A stretch of DNA of 7,455 nt from an uncultured bacterium (GCA_937898165.1 CALDKO010000010.1:1-7455), one strand, 5' to 3'; counted from the stretch's first letter, positions 1 to 5,425 are shown. Numbers and translations: made by a program. Notes: generated by a model from the sequence alone, not told the origin.

Positions 1-391
1 TTTGAATCTGTGATCTGATCTCGGCTTGTCTTTCAGACTGTTGGTCTTTGGCTATTTCATTTCGCTCTGCCATATCGAAAAGAGTTTTAGCCTTGGCATT
101 TTCTGGATCAATTTCAAGCTCAGGTAAAAGTGCTTCATCAAATTTTGTTTGTGTTCCTTCAATTTTACTTGAAACGGCTGCTTCTTTGGCAATATGCATT
201 TTGATGAAAAAATCAACATCAGGAATTAGTTTTGAATAGGCGTTCAATTCTCCTAAATAACGCATTGCGTCGGCTAGTAATAAGTCAATTCTACTATCAG
301 ACCAAGAAAAGGAGCCGTTCACAAATGACGGTTGAAAACTCTTATATTCGAGTTGTTGTTTATAAGTCCCTGCCTTGAATTTATTATTCAT
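1..391 (-). CDS. Fic-family protein, N-terminal part (runs off the left edge)
   Basis: An open frame of 130 codons begins at the ATG at 391 and runs off the window without a stop. Residues 16-90 look like the N-terminal domain of standalone Fic proteins: a YKSF segment, a helix with LLLADAMRYLGELNAYSKL, then KMHIAKEAAVSSKIEGTQ. S74-S75-K-I-E78-G79 fits the (S/T)xxxE(G/N) inhibitory motif, whose glutamate occupies the ATP site in auto-inhibited Fic enzymes. Fic domains usually transfer AMP to a target hydroxyl side chain, but the catalytic HPFxxGNGR motif would lie beyond the window, so activity cannot be judged. After about residue 93 the expected segment leading into the Fic core is replaced by a charged, helix-forming stretch, which is odd. 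The start is supported by an extended -10 box 6 bases upstream. The family call is secure; the rest of the protein is unseen. Confidence 0.82.
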   Translation of the reverse strand, partial: MNNKFKAGTYKQQLEYKSFQPSFVNGSFSWSDSRIDLLLADAMRYLGELNAYSKLIPDVDFFIKMHIAKEAAVSSKIEGTQTKFDEALLPELEIDPENAKAKTLFDMAERNEIAKDQQSERQAEIRSQIQ

Positions 392-397
392 ACCTGA

Positions 398-406
398 AGT
401 ATAGCA
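398..406 (-). promoter_or_regulatory. Extended -10 promoter of the Fic gene (leaderless)
   Basis: The minus strand reads TGCTATACT, followed by 6 bases and then the ATG at 391. A weak -35 candidate, TTGTAT, lies at 421-426 with 17-base spacing. Initiation 6-7 bases after the -10 box would put +1 on the start codon. Confidence 0.65.
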
Positions 407-423
407 TTTTAATAAAAACAATA

Positions 424-457
424 CAAATTAAAATTATATCGATAAATTTTTAATTTG
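424..457. promoter_or_regulatory. Dyad overlapping the Fic -35 region (possible operator)
   Basis: CAAATTAAAA at 424-433 is matched exactly by its inverse complement TTTTAATTTG at 448-457. The palindrome TATCGATA at 437-444 sits on the same centre (440.5). The left arm covers part of the -35 candidate of the Fic promoter, which is the usual place for a repressor site. The arms are very AT-rich, so chance is a real alternative. No T-tract or upstream gene end suggests a terminator here. Confidence 0.4.
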
Positions 458-470
458 ATATAAATATATT

Positions 471-494
471 AAAAAACACCCTCTCGGATGCTTT
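471..494 (-). terminator. Rho-independent terminator of the DUF2177 gene
   Basis: Immediately after the TAA, the minus strand folds as GCATCC, loop GAGA (a GNRA tetraloop), GGGTGT, with G-T wobbles, followed by TTTTTT. The strand and position fit termination of the gene at 493-891 before the Fic gene. Confidence 0.75.
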
Positions 495-891
495 ATTTCA
501 ACACCATATACGCAATCACAGAAACCGCCCCAGTAATGAATGCTCCCCAGATCATATCCACCACAGTCACAATCCCCGGCCAGTTGTTTACAATCGCGTG
601 ACTGGTCAGGTCATAGGTTCCATAGGCAACGAGCCCCAGAAACGCACCCAACAGCGCGATTTTCATAACCGATGCGCCAGATACCAATCCCGGCTGTACC
701 ACGAACACCACAACTCCCACAGCGTACAGGATGTAAAATACTGTGATTGCAACCCAGTTAGGATGCGAAGTCATCAAAAATCCCAGATGCCGCGCATAGA
801 ATGATTTACTGATCACGCCCAGCCACACGCCGTCCATGATAATCATCGGTACCAGTACTGCAAAAAACATTGTTATGTATTGTGTAATCAT
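493..891 (-). CDS. DUF2177 family integral membrane protein
   Basis: This 132-residue protein has four predicted membrane helices, at about 4-25, 47-68, 76-96 and 104-129. It carries the recognisable DUF2177 landmarks: D20xxWLG near the end of helix 1, FY then RHLG at 31-37, YGTYDLT at 90-96, W104-P, and D112-M-I-W-G at 112-116. The conserved aspartates and tryptophans lie near membrane boundaries. The length matches the family, whose function is unknown. The ATG at 891 follows a TATAAT box by 6 bases, so the transcript is probably leaderless and there is no Shine-Dalgarno sequence. The gene lies 41 bases after the DUF5872-like gene on the same strand with no terminator between them, so read-through from that gene is possible in addition to its own promoter. 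Its GC content is higher than that of genes further right. Confidence 0.85.
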   Translation of the reverse strand: MITQYITMFFAVLVPMIIMDGVWLGVISKSFYARHLGFLMTSHPNWVAITVFYILYAVGVVVFVVQPGLVSGASVMKIALLGAFLGLVAYGTYDLTSHAIVNNWPGIVTVVDMIWGAFITGAVSVIAYMVLK

Positions 892-897
892 ATTTAC

Positions 898-903
898 ATT
901 ATA
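898..903 (-). promoter_or_regulatory. -10 box of the DUF2177 gene (leaderless)
   Basis: A perfect TATAAT on the minus strand is followed by 6 bases (GTAAAT) and the ATG at 891. A weak TTGTTT at 922-927 (18-base spacing) could serve as the -35. Transcription would start at the initiation codon. Confidence 0.65.
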
Positions 904-932
904 CTACATTTTTAATGCGAGAAACAAGAATA

Positions 933-1139
933 CTATTGCTGCTGTTCCTGCTGCCAACGGACCAGGCTGTTTTCCTGTGATTTTACACCCAGGTATCCGC
1001 CGCCGCGTTCCTTATACAATTTTACTGCATGTTGCATGGCGCGTGCGGAAAACTTGCCCATTTTCTCTACGGCTTCCTGTTTGCAGTATTCCCATAATGG
1101 TTCGTTGTCGCGGATGGCAGGTTTGCGTGATGGTGACAT
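933..1139 (-). CDS. Small DUF5872-like protein of unknown function
   Basis: The product is 68 residues, starting MSPSRKPAIRDNEPLW. It contains KFSARAMQHAVKLYKERGGGY followed by SLVRW, a pattern (SAR, then YK.RGGGY, then SL..W) that I associate with DUF5872-type small basic proteins; no function is known. The end is glutamine-rich (WQQEQQQ) where such proteins usually continue with another tryptophan, so it may be slightly truncated. An in-frame ATG exists upstream at 1169. It is rejected because it lies inside the terminator hairpin of the previous gene, upstream of the -10 box at 1147-1152; the ATG at 1139 is 7 bases after that box. The family assignment is from memory of the motif and is moderate; that the gene is real is well supported. 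Confidence 0.65.
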   Translation of the reverse strand: MSPSRKPAIRDNEPLWEYCKQEAVEKMGKFSARAMQHAVKLYKERGGGYLGVKSQENSLVRWQQEQQQ

Positions 1140-1146
1140 ATGAATC

Positions 1147-1155
1147 AGTATACCA
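1147..1155 (-). promoter_or_regulatory. Extended -10 promoter of the DUF5872-like gene (decides its start)
   Basis: The minus strand has TGGTATACT, then 7 bases, then the ATG at 1139. Its first T is the last T of the MFS terminator tract, so terminator and promoter abut. The upstream in-frame ATG at 1169 would not be in the transcript. Confidence 0.68.
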
Positions 1156-1156
1156 A

Positions 1157-1179
1157 AAATAACCCACAAAGGGTTATTT
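1157..1179 (-). terminator. Rho-independent terminator after the MFS gene
   Basis: A 9-bp perfect stem (AAATAACCC paired with GGGTTATTT) with a 5-base loop lies 8 bases past the MFS stop. A run of five T on the minus strand overlaps the distal arm and continues to 1155. Confidence 0.75.
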
Positions 1180-1186
1180 AAATTAT

Positions 1187-2344
1187 TTATGACACATGAC
1201 GCAGTGGAAACAATTTCATGAATCCAAATGCAATAATACCGATGATTCCCGCAATGATGAACGGAATATGTGGGTTGATACCAAATGTTGCCGTTGCAAT
1301 CAATGGCCCTACTACCATGGACAGTGACATGATCGACATGGAAATTCCCAGATATTCACCACGTTTATTAGGATTGAATCCTGCAATCATACTGGAGAAT
1401 ACTCCGCGCAATGTTCCCTGTCCAAATGTCGTCAGTATGATTCCAATACCAAACACAACAATGGTAGGTACAGAAATTAATACCATTCCAAATGAAAACA
1501 CTACCAACATAATCTGTGCAAGCATTTTTTCCTTGAAATACTTTAGCCACACCTGTTTCATCAATGCCATCTGATTGATTACAATCAGTACGCCGATGAT
1601 TCCAAACAATACACCGATCATAGATTCCGTATATCCAAATACATTTGCCATATACAGTGCAAATGTTCCCTGCTGAATTGCGACCCCAACTCCAAACAAA
1701 AACCAAATACCAAACAATGCACGCATTTCACGATTGCGGAATCCGTCGATGACAGGCTTCATTGGATTCAATGACACCTTTGTATCTGTATTTTTTGTAT
1801 GATGTGTTTCTGGTAGGAAAAAGTATGCAAGTATCGCATTAATCCCAGCCAAGATCCCTACAAACCAAAATGGAACCGTTGGACCAATAGATCCAAGTAA
1901 CCCACCAATCACCGGACCAACGATAAATCCAATACCAAACAATGCGCCAATCAATCCCATGTTGCTGGCACGTGTTTTATCGTCTGGTGAAATGTCTGCC
2001 ATGGAACTTTGTGCGGTGGTAATGTTTCCTGCTGCCAATCCATCAATAATACGCCCGATGAACAGCCATATCACCGATGGCGCCCATGCAAAGATCAACC
2101 ATCCAATGGAGGTGCTGATGATACTACCAATCAATACAGGACGTCGCCCAATTTTATCTGACAATGTTCCCAGCATTGGTGCAGAGATGAATGAAAGTAA
2201 CGCAAACACCGCAACCAACAGTGTCACAATTACATCAGACGCACCAAAAGATTTTATATAATACGGGAGCACGGGAATAATTATTCCAACCCCTACAATA
2301 TCAATGAACACTGTCATCAATACCAACGCTTTTATTTTGTTCAT
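1187..2344 (-). CDS. MFS transporter, DHA1/TetA-like drug efflux type
   Basis: The 385-residue protein has about 12 hydrophobic helices, as in the major facilitator superfamily. Helix 1 has the D15-I-V-G-V-G-I-I-I-P pattern of the DHA1 family. Motif A, GTLSDKIGRRPV, is at 59-70 between helices 2 and 3, with D63 and R67/R68 intact. RIIDGLAAGN at 98-107 and MADIS at 115-119 resemble the TetA helix 4-5 region. The antiporter motif C, G-I-G-F-I-V-G-P-V-I-G-G, is at 137-148. Family members export drugs or metabolites in exchange for protons; the substrate cannot be read from sequence, and the TetA resemblance does not prove tetracycline export. The ATG lies only 4 bases after the stop of the EVE gene, with no promoter or Shine-Dalgarno sequence between, so it is translated from the EVE transcript, probably by reinitiation. 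A hairpin terminator follows. Confidence 0.9.
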   Translation of the reverse strand: MNKIKALVLMTVFIDIVGVGIIIPVLPYYIKSFGASDVIVTLLVAVFALLSFISAPMLGTLSDKIGRRPVLIGSIISTSIGWLIFAWAPSVIWLFIGRIIDGLAAGNITTAQSSMADISPDDKTRASNMGLIGALFGIGFIVGPVIGGLLGSIGPTVPFWFVGILAGINAILAYFFLPETHHTKNTDTKVSLNPMKPVIDGFRNREMRALFGIWFLFGVGVAIQQGTFALYMANVFGYTESMIGVLFGIIGVLIVINQMALMKQVWLKYFKEKMLAQIMLVVFSFGMVLISVPTIVVFGIGIILTTFGQGTLRGVFSSMIAGFNPNKRGEYLGISMSIMSLSMVVGPLIATATFGINPHIPFIIAGIIGIIAFGFMKLFPLRHVS

Positions 2345-2348
2345 AATA

Positions 2349-2804
2349 TTATGTTAAGTTATCAATAATGTAATTATAGTGGCGTTCTGAAACTGGCTGG
2401 ATGGACAGGCGACTTCCCTTTTGACATACGATCATTCCGGCAGTTACTGGATCTGTTTTTAGATCATGTAGTGAAATTGATTGCTTGAATTTTTTAACAA
2501 ATCCTACATCCACGCAGATCCATGTCGGATTTTCACGCTTTGATTTTGGATCGTAATGCTCGTCATTTTTATCAAATTGCGATTCATCCGGATGCGGTTT
2601 ACTTGATACTTTTCCAATTCCTGCAATACCTGATGGATTCCCGTTGGAGTGATAAAACAATACACGGTCACCTATATTCATGTTGTCACGCATGAAATTG
2701 CGCGCCTGATAGTTACGGACACCATTCCATGGAGTTACCTTATCACGTTTCAGATCATCAATAGAATAGCAATCTGCCTCTGTTTTCATCAGCCAATAAT
2801 TCAT
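2349..2804 (-). CDS. EVE domain-containing protein
   Basis: This 151-residue protein is essentially one EVE domain (PUA/YTH-like fold, THYN1-type). Landmarks: MNYWLMKTEAD at the N-terminus, W26-N-G-V-R-N-Y-Q-A-R-N at 26-36, GDRVLFYHSN at 45-54, the YDPKS element at 84-88, and the C-terminal block with CQKGSRLSIQPVSE at 127-140. EVE domains form an aromatic pocket and are thought to recognise modified bases in nucleic acids; here that role is inferred from the family. The length is normal for bacterial homologues. It is the first gene of a two-gene unit with the MFS transporter. The ATG at 2804 is 7 bases past an extended -10 box. Another ATG at 2808 is out of frame. Confidence 0.92.
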   Translation of the reverse strand: MNYWLMKTEADCYSIDDLKRDKVTPWNGVRNYQARNFMRDNMNIGDRVLFYHSNGNPSGIAGIGKVSSKPHPDESQFDKNDEHYDPKSKRENPTWICVDVGFVKKFKQSISLHDLKTDPVTAGMIVCQKGSRLSIQPVSERHYNYIIDNLT

Positions 2805-2811
2805 ACATGCG

Positions 2812-2820
2812 AGTATACCA
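2812..2820 (-). promoter_or_regulatory. Extended -10 promoter of the EVE-MFS operon (leaderless)
   Basis: The minus strand has TGGTATACT, then 7 bases, then the ATG at 2804. There is no -35 match; the region 17 bases upstream is occupied by the terminator stem of the preceding gene. Confidence 0.68.
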
Positions 2821-2826
2821 TAAACT

Positions 2827-2848
2827 AAAAAACTGCAGGATTGCAGTT
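2827..2848 (-). terminator. Rho-independent terminator of the coiled-coil membrane protein gene
   Basis: The minus strand has AACTGCA, loop ATCC, TGCAGTT (7-bp perfect stem) running into a T-rich tract. It starts just after the stop codon at 2850 and ends 6 bases before the EVE -10 box. Confidence 0.75.
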
Positions 2849-2849
2849 G

Positions 2850-3251
2850 TTATGATTTATTTTTGATTAAGAGCGTGATTACTTTTTCTAATTTCTCTAT
2901 TTTATCTGCTAATTGTTTTAGGGTGACTTCCTCTTTTTTTACATCTTGTTCTACTGCTGCTATTTCATGTTCTGCTTTTTTGGTCATTTGCTTATCCTTT
3001 TCTACATTTTTGATAATGATCGCATTACCAACAAAGGTATGCAGGAATAACCCTATTGCACCTAATAACAAACTACCAATGACGATAGAAACAATAGGAT
3101 CGATATGCATACGATCTGCAACCTCCCACACTCCACGCCAGAATAACACTACACCAATTCCACCCAAAAACGCATGCGCAAACGGAAATCGTTCAAAATA
3201 GGTTCGGGCACGTTCCTCTATTCGTAAAAAAATGTTCGTAAAATATTTCAT
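2850..3251 (-). CDS. Two-TM membrane protein with C-terminal coiled coil, unknown function
   Basis: The product is 133 residues. An amphipathic, charged N-terminus (1-23, with RIEERARTYFERF) is followed by two membrane helices at about 25-46 and 52-77. The first carries FLGGIGVVLFWRGVWEVAD, whose glycine and tryptophan pattern I recall from unnamed Patescibacteria proteins. Residues 82-130 are almost all K, E, D, Q, A, L and I with heptad-like spacing, predicting a coiled coil probably on the cytoplasmic side, which suggests oligomerisation or a partner protein. No catalytic motif is visible. The ATG at 3251 is 6 bases downstream of an extended -10 box. A terminator follows, so it appears monocistronic. 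No function can be assigned. Confidence 0.75.
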   Translation of the reverse strand: MKYFTNIFLRIEERARTYFERFPFAHAFLGGIGVVLFWRGVWEVADRMHIDPIVSIVIGSLLLGAIGLFLHTFVGNAIIIKNVEKDKQMTKKAEHEIAAVEQDVKKEEVTLKQLADKIEKLEKVITLLIKNKS

Positions 3252-3257
3252 GGATAT

Positions 3258-3266
3258 AGTATATCA
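3258..3266 (-). promoter_or_regulatory. Extended -10 promoter of the coiled-coil membrane protein gene (leaderless)
   Basis: The minus strand has TGATATACT, 6 bases, then the ATG at 3251. No -35 hexamer is present at 16-18 bases upstream. Confidence 0.65.
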
Positions 3267-3271
3267 TAAAC

Positions 3272-3295
3272 AAAAAACCAGCCCTAGCCGATTTT
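3272..3295 (-). terminator. Terminator after the DoxX-family gene
   Basis: After the stop codon the minus strand forms a 9-bp stem (two G-T wobbles) around a TAGG loop, with arms beginning AAAATC and ending GGTTTT, followed by more T. It lies 5 bases upstream of the next extended -10 box. Confidence 0.6.
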
Positions 3296-3723
3296 TATGA
3301 TTCTGCTCTCATTGCAATATATAATAATAAAATTGCGTAAATTAAATGTTCATCTACAAAAGGATTATTAGCTGGCCACAATAATGCAAAATACATGAGT
3401 AGTAACATTATTGCACCTGCTAGCGACCCCCACTTTACCCATCTATTTATCATCAGTGTCACTCCAATAAATAATAATCCAAGCATAAACAACCAATCAA
3501 CAATCATCAGACCTGACAATGTATGGAAAAAATCTACGAATGGTCCCTGTACTGCATTAGATAAAAACCCCGCAGTTGGTGACCCTCCTCGTATCCATGC
3601 GTTGGCAGATTTTGTCGCAAACCCCAACCCAAATGTTTTATCTAAAAACGCCCATAGGAAAACAAACCCTAATAACATTCTTGCCGCTGATAATATTACT
3701 GAACTTGAAATTATTCTTTTCAT
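3295..3723 (-). CDS. DoxX family membrane protein
   Basis: The 142-residue protein has four membrane helices, at about 10-27, 72-92, 97-115 and 124-140. It matches the DoxX/DoxD-like family: FLWAFLDKTFGLGFAT at 22-37, GGSPTAGFL at 46-54, DWLFMLGLLFIG at 76-87, and NNPFVDEHLIYA at 119-130. DoxD-type proteins form the membrane subunit of archaeal thiosulfate:quinone oxidoreductase, and relatives act in redox or sulfur-linked membrane functions. No DoxA partner is nearby, so thiosulfate oxidation is not supported; 'DoxX family' is as far as the sequence goes. There is no terminator between the upstream surface-protein operon and this gene. It has a promoter-like TGTTATAAT at 3744-3752, and its start overlaps a tiny upstream frame (see findings). 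Confidence 0.85.
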   Translation of the reverse strand: MKRIISSSVILSAARMLLGFVFLWAFLDKTFGLGFATKSANAWIRGGSPTAGFLSNAVQGPFVDFFHTLSGLMIVDWLFMLGLLFIGVTLMINRWVKWGSLAGAIMLLLMYFALLWPANNPFVDEHLIYAILLLYIAMRAES

Positions 3724-3734
3724 ACTATCAGCAT
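3720..3734 (-). other. Possible 4-codon leader ORF overlapping the DoxX start
   Basis: The minus strand reads ATG CTG ATA GTA TGA. Its stop overlaps the DoxX start codon as ATGA. The ATG lies 9 bases after TATAAT, so it would be the first start codon on that transcript. Such a short frame can arise by chance. Confidence 0.25.
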
Positions 3735-3743
3735 ACTCCTACT

Positions 3744-3752
3744 ATTATAACA
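3744..3752 (-). promoter_or_regulatory. Extended -10 box upstream of the DoxX gene
   Basis: The minus strand has TGTTATAAT. A start 6-7 bases later would give a leader of about 14 bases before the ATG at 3723, unlike the other genes. A weaker TATGCT at 3730-3735 sits exactly 6 bases before the ATG and could instead give a leaderless start. Confidence 0.5.
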
Positions 3753-3759
3753 ATGCAAT

Positions 3760-4650
3760 CTATTTTATAGATGAGCAAGCAATTTGAGTATATGGAATTA
3801 TTTTAAATTCTTTTGTAGTATCTGGGACCAACATTCCTTTTCCTTGTATTAATGGGTATCTTAATTTTTCTAAACCATTAGCTGTTTTTTTATATATTTC
3901 TTGTTCCTTATTACTTGATCCCTCAATAATATAATCGAACACTGCGTTAACAGTGTCACCATTAACGGTACCAGTGATCGAACCGTTGTATCCATTGGTC
4001 ATATCTGGACCGTTCTGTGTTCCCTGTTTTGTTCCAGTGATAATATTACCATTAGTGGATATGAATAACGTTTCATCTACTGCATACGGTGCTTCTGTTG
4101 TAGCAACCTGATGATAGGAATAGCATGTATTGGTAGATAGTGTCGTACTGTTTTTTGCATTCATAATAATCCCATGAGCCAGACCATCCACGCTAAAATT
4201 CGCTCGTTCTGTTAAACAGGCAGACCTATTTGGTTCATCGTAATTTTCACATTGAACAAATCGTAATGTAAATACAGTAGTTGCCAGTTGATTATTAATC
4301 GGAGTTACATAGGTATAGGTAGTATAAGTACTTCCTGCTGCACCTTCGCTCATTGCGGTAATACAATAATCATTATTATCGATTTTTTTCTGGGTAGTTT
4401 TTCCGTTTTCGGTAATTTGATTCCCTTGTTCATCACATGTAAGTATTCCATCTTTAAAGGTAACTGCCGGTGGCCAGACAGAATCTGCATTGGTAATATA
4501 CGTTGTAGTCAATGCTGTATCAAAAACAACCGACTCAACAGCAATTGGTTCCGTTGTAATGACTTGTTTATTTTTTATACTCATAACAACCGCTATACTG
4601 ATCACTGCAATTGTAATAATTCCAACAACAATCATGTTAATTTTTTTCAT
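3760..4650 (-). CDS. Membrane-anchored extracytoplasmic protein, cysteine-rich, unknown function
   Basis: The product is 296 residues. MKK followed by a hydrophobic helix (about 5-24) and KNK forms an uncleaved N-terminal anchor or signal; no lipobox cysteine follows. The rest is Thr/Ser/Asn-rich and predicted to be beta-rich and outside the membrane. Six cysteines (72, 96, 134, 145, 176, 292) suggest disulfides. Two parts are visible: residues about 58-165 with SEGAAGSTYTTYTYVTP, and about 176-292 starting CYSYHQ and ending QIAC. The second resembles the C49-C169 region of the neighbouring protein. I recall similar unnamed proteins from Patescibacteria. The ATG is one base after the stop of the upstream gene (TAA-T-ATG) with no Shine-Dalgarno sequence, indicating a coupled operon. 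No enzymatic motif is seen; a surface or adhesion role is only inference. Confidence 0.72.
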   Translation of the reverse strand: MKKINMIVVGIITIAVISIAVVMSIKNKQVITTEPIAVESVVFDTALTTTYITNADSVWPPAVTFKDGILTCDEQGNQITENGKTTQKKIDNNDYCITAMSEGAAGSTYTTYTYVTPINNQLATTVFTLRFVQCENYDEPNRSACLTERANFSVDGLAHGIIMNAKNSTTLSTNTCYSYHQVATTEAPYAVDETLFISTNGNIITGTKQGTQNGPDMTNGYNGSITGTVNGDTVNAVFDYIIEGSSNKEQEIYKKTANGLEKLRYPLIQGKGMLVPDTTKEFKIIPYTQIACSSIK

Positions 4651-4651
4651 A

Positions 4652-5395
4652 TTATTTTACTTTTACTATTGAATTAATTTCTACTGTTTCCCCATTGCGG
4701 GTGTAACTAAAGCTGGCACTGCCTGCGATATGACCGTCTTCATACCCCATGGTTCCTGTTTTTGATCTTGGGTCAATATGAATATTCATTGCATACCATG
4801 TACCACCCAACACTGCCTTTTCTGGTGCCAAATCTTTTATATTGTCGCGAATATATTTTTCTACAATGATTCGGTCATCTAAATCATCACAAGCAACATC
4901 AGACATAGGAAAACCTAATGTAAATTTACTCGAGTCTTTGTATACATACACACTGTCACCACGGTCAACCATTTCACCAAACATTGCCTGAGCAGTTCCT
5001 TCTCCAAACGTAATTTTTAATTGTTCTTTTACCTGCATCCCCTCTGCCATTGAATCCCACCATACATCAGCAATACGGGCCATTGCCATTTTATCTACAG
5101 CTCCAACAGTCCCTGTAAATGTTCCCACTTTTGAATCTTTTTCTGCTGGCAAATTTTTAAATTCTCCAGAAACATCATTTCCTGTAATATTTAATTTTAA
5201 CCACGCACGATCATAAAACCCACGAGAGGTAACTTTTTCGTAATAAAAACATAACGGAATAGTTTTTGGGGTAGTTGTATATATTGGTGTTACTGCAATA
5301 TTTTGATTAATATTTTTATCCCCTTTGATAATAGTTACCGTAATAGCCACAATAGCAATAATGACAATAGTGATTGATAGAATTATTTTTTTCAT
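4652..5395 (-). CDS. Membrane-anchored extracytoplasmic protein, unknown function (operon partner)
   Basis: The product is 247 residues from the ATG at 5395. MKK and a hydrophobic helix (about 4-24) followed by KGDKN form an N-terminal anchor. Residues 49-169 form a domain bounded by cysteines (CFYYEKV to DVAC), with GTFTGTVG in the middle resembling GSITGTVNG of the downstream protein. A C-terminal part (about 179-247) contains EKAVLGGTWYAM and GYEDGHIAGSASFSYT, a motif pair I recall from many Patescibacteria surface proteins. An ATG at 5401 would add two residues, but it directly follows the -10 box; the ATG at 5395 is 6 bases past it and yields the same MKK start as the partner. This is the first gene of the two-gene operon. 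Function unknown. Confidence 0.72.
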   Translation of the reverse strand: MKKIILSITIVIIAIVAITVTIIKGDKNINQNIAVTPIYTTTPKTIPLCFYYEKVTSRGFYDRAWLKLNITGNDVSGEFKNLPAEKDSKVGTFTGTVGAVDKMAMARIADVWWDSMAEGMQVKEQLKITFGEGTAQAMFGEMVDRGDSVYVYKDSSKFTLGFPMSDVACDDLDDRIIVEKYIRDNIKDLAPEKAVLGGTWYAMNIHIDPRSKTGTMGYEDGHIAGSASFSYTRNGETVEINSIVKVK

Positions 5396-5401
5396 ACCCA
5401 T

Positions 5402-5410
5402 AGTATACCA
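5402..5410 (-). promoter_or_regulatory. Extended -10 promoter of the surface-protein operon (decides its start)
   Basis: The minus strand has TGGTATACT, then ATGGGT, then ATG. The second ATG (5395) lies at the usual 6-base distance. No -35 box is visible. Confidence 0.68.
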
Positions 5411-5425
5411 CGATTAGGAAATCGT
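5410..5425 (-). terminator. Short hairpin after the VF530 gene (weak terminator candidate)
   Basis: ACGATT and AATCGT form a 6-bp stem with a 4-base loop directly at the VF530 stop codon. There is no T-tract after it, since the next extended -10 starts at once, so termination may be weak and read-through into the surface operon is possible. Confidence 0.35.

Noticed and set aside
48..239. Plus-strand frame over the Fic gene
   Set aside because: It is antisense to residues with an unmistakable Fic N-terminal pattern.
1218..1574. Plus-strand open frame inside the MFS gene
   Set aside because: It is a shadow of a gene with intact MFS motifs on the other strand and has no promoter or start context.
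1368..1706. Second minus-strand frame inside the MFS gene
   Set aside because: It overlaps the MFS coding sequence in another frame and its composition (Trp/Cys/Tyr-rich) is typical of a shadow frame.
1187..2344. Naming the MFS gene tetA
   Set aside because: Motifs A and C and the helix 4-5 region are shared by many DHA1 exporters; nothing visible fixes tetracycline as substrate and there is no TetR-type regulator.
3736..3740. AGGAG as the ribosome binding site of the DoxX gene
   Set aside because: The spacing to the ATG is 12 bases, beyond the usual 5-9, and no other gene in the window uses such a sequence.
3395..3787. Plus-strand frame over the DoxX gene and spacer
   Set aside because: It is antisense to the clear DoxX-family protein and has no promoter.
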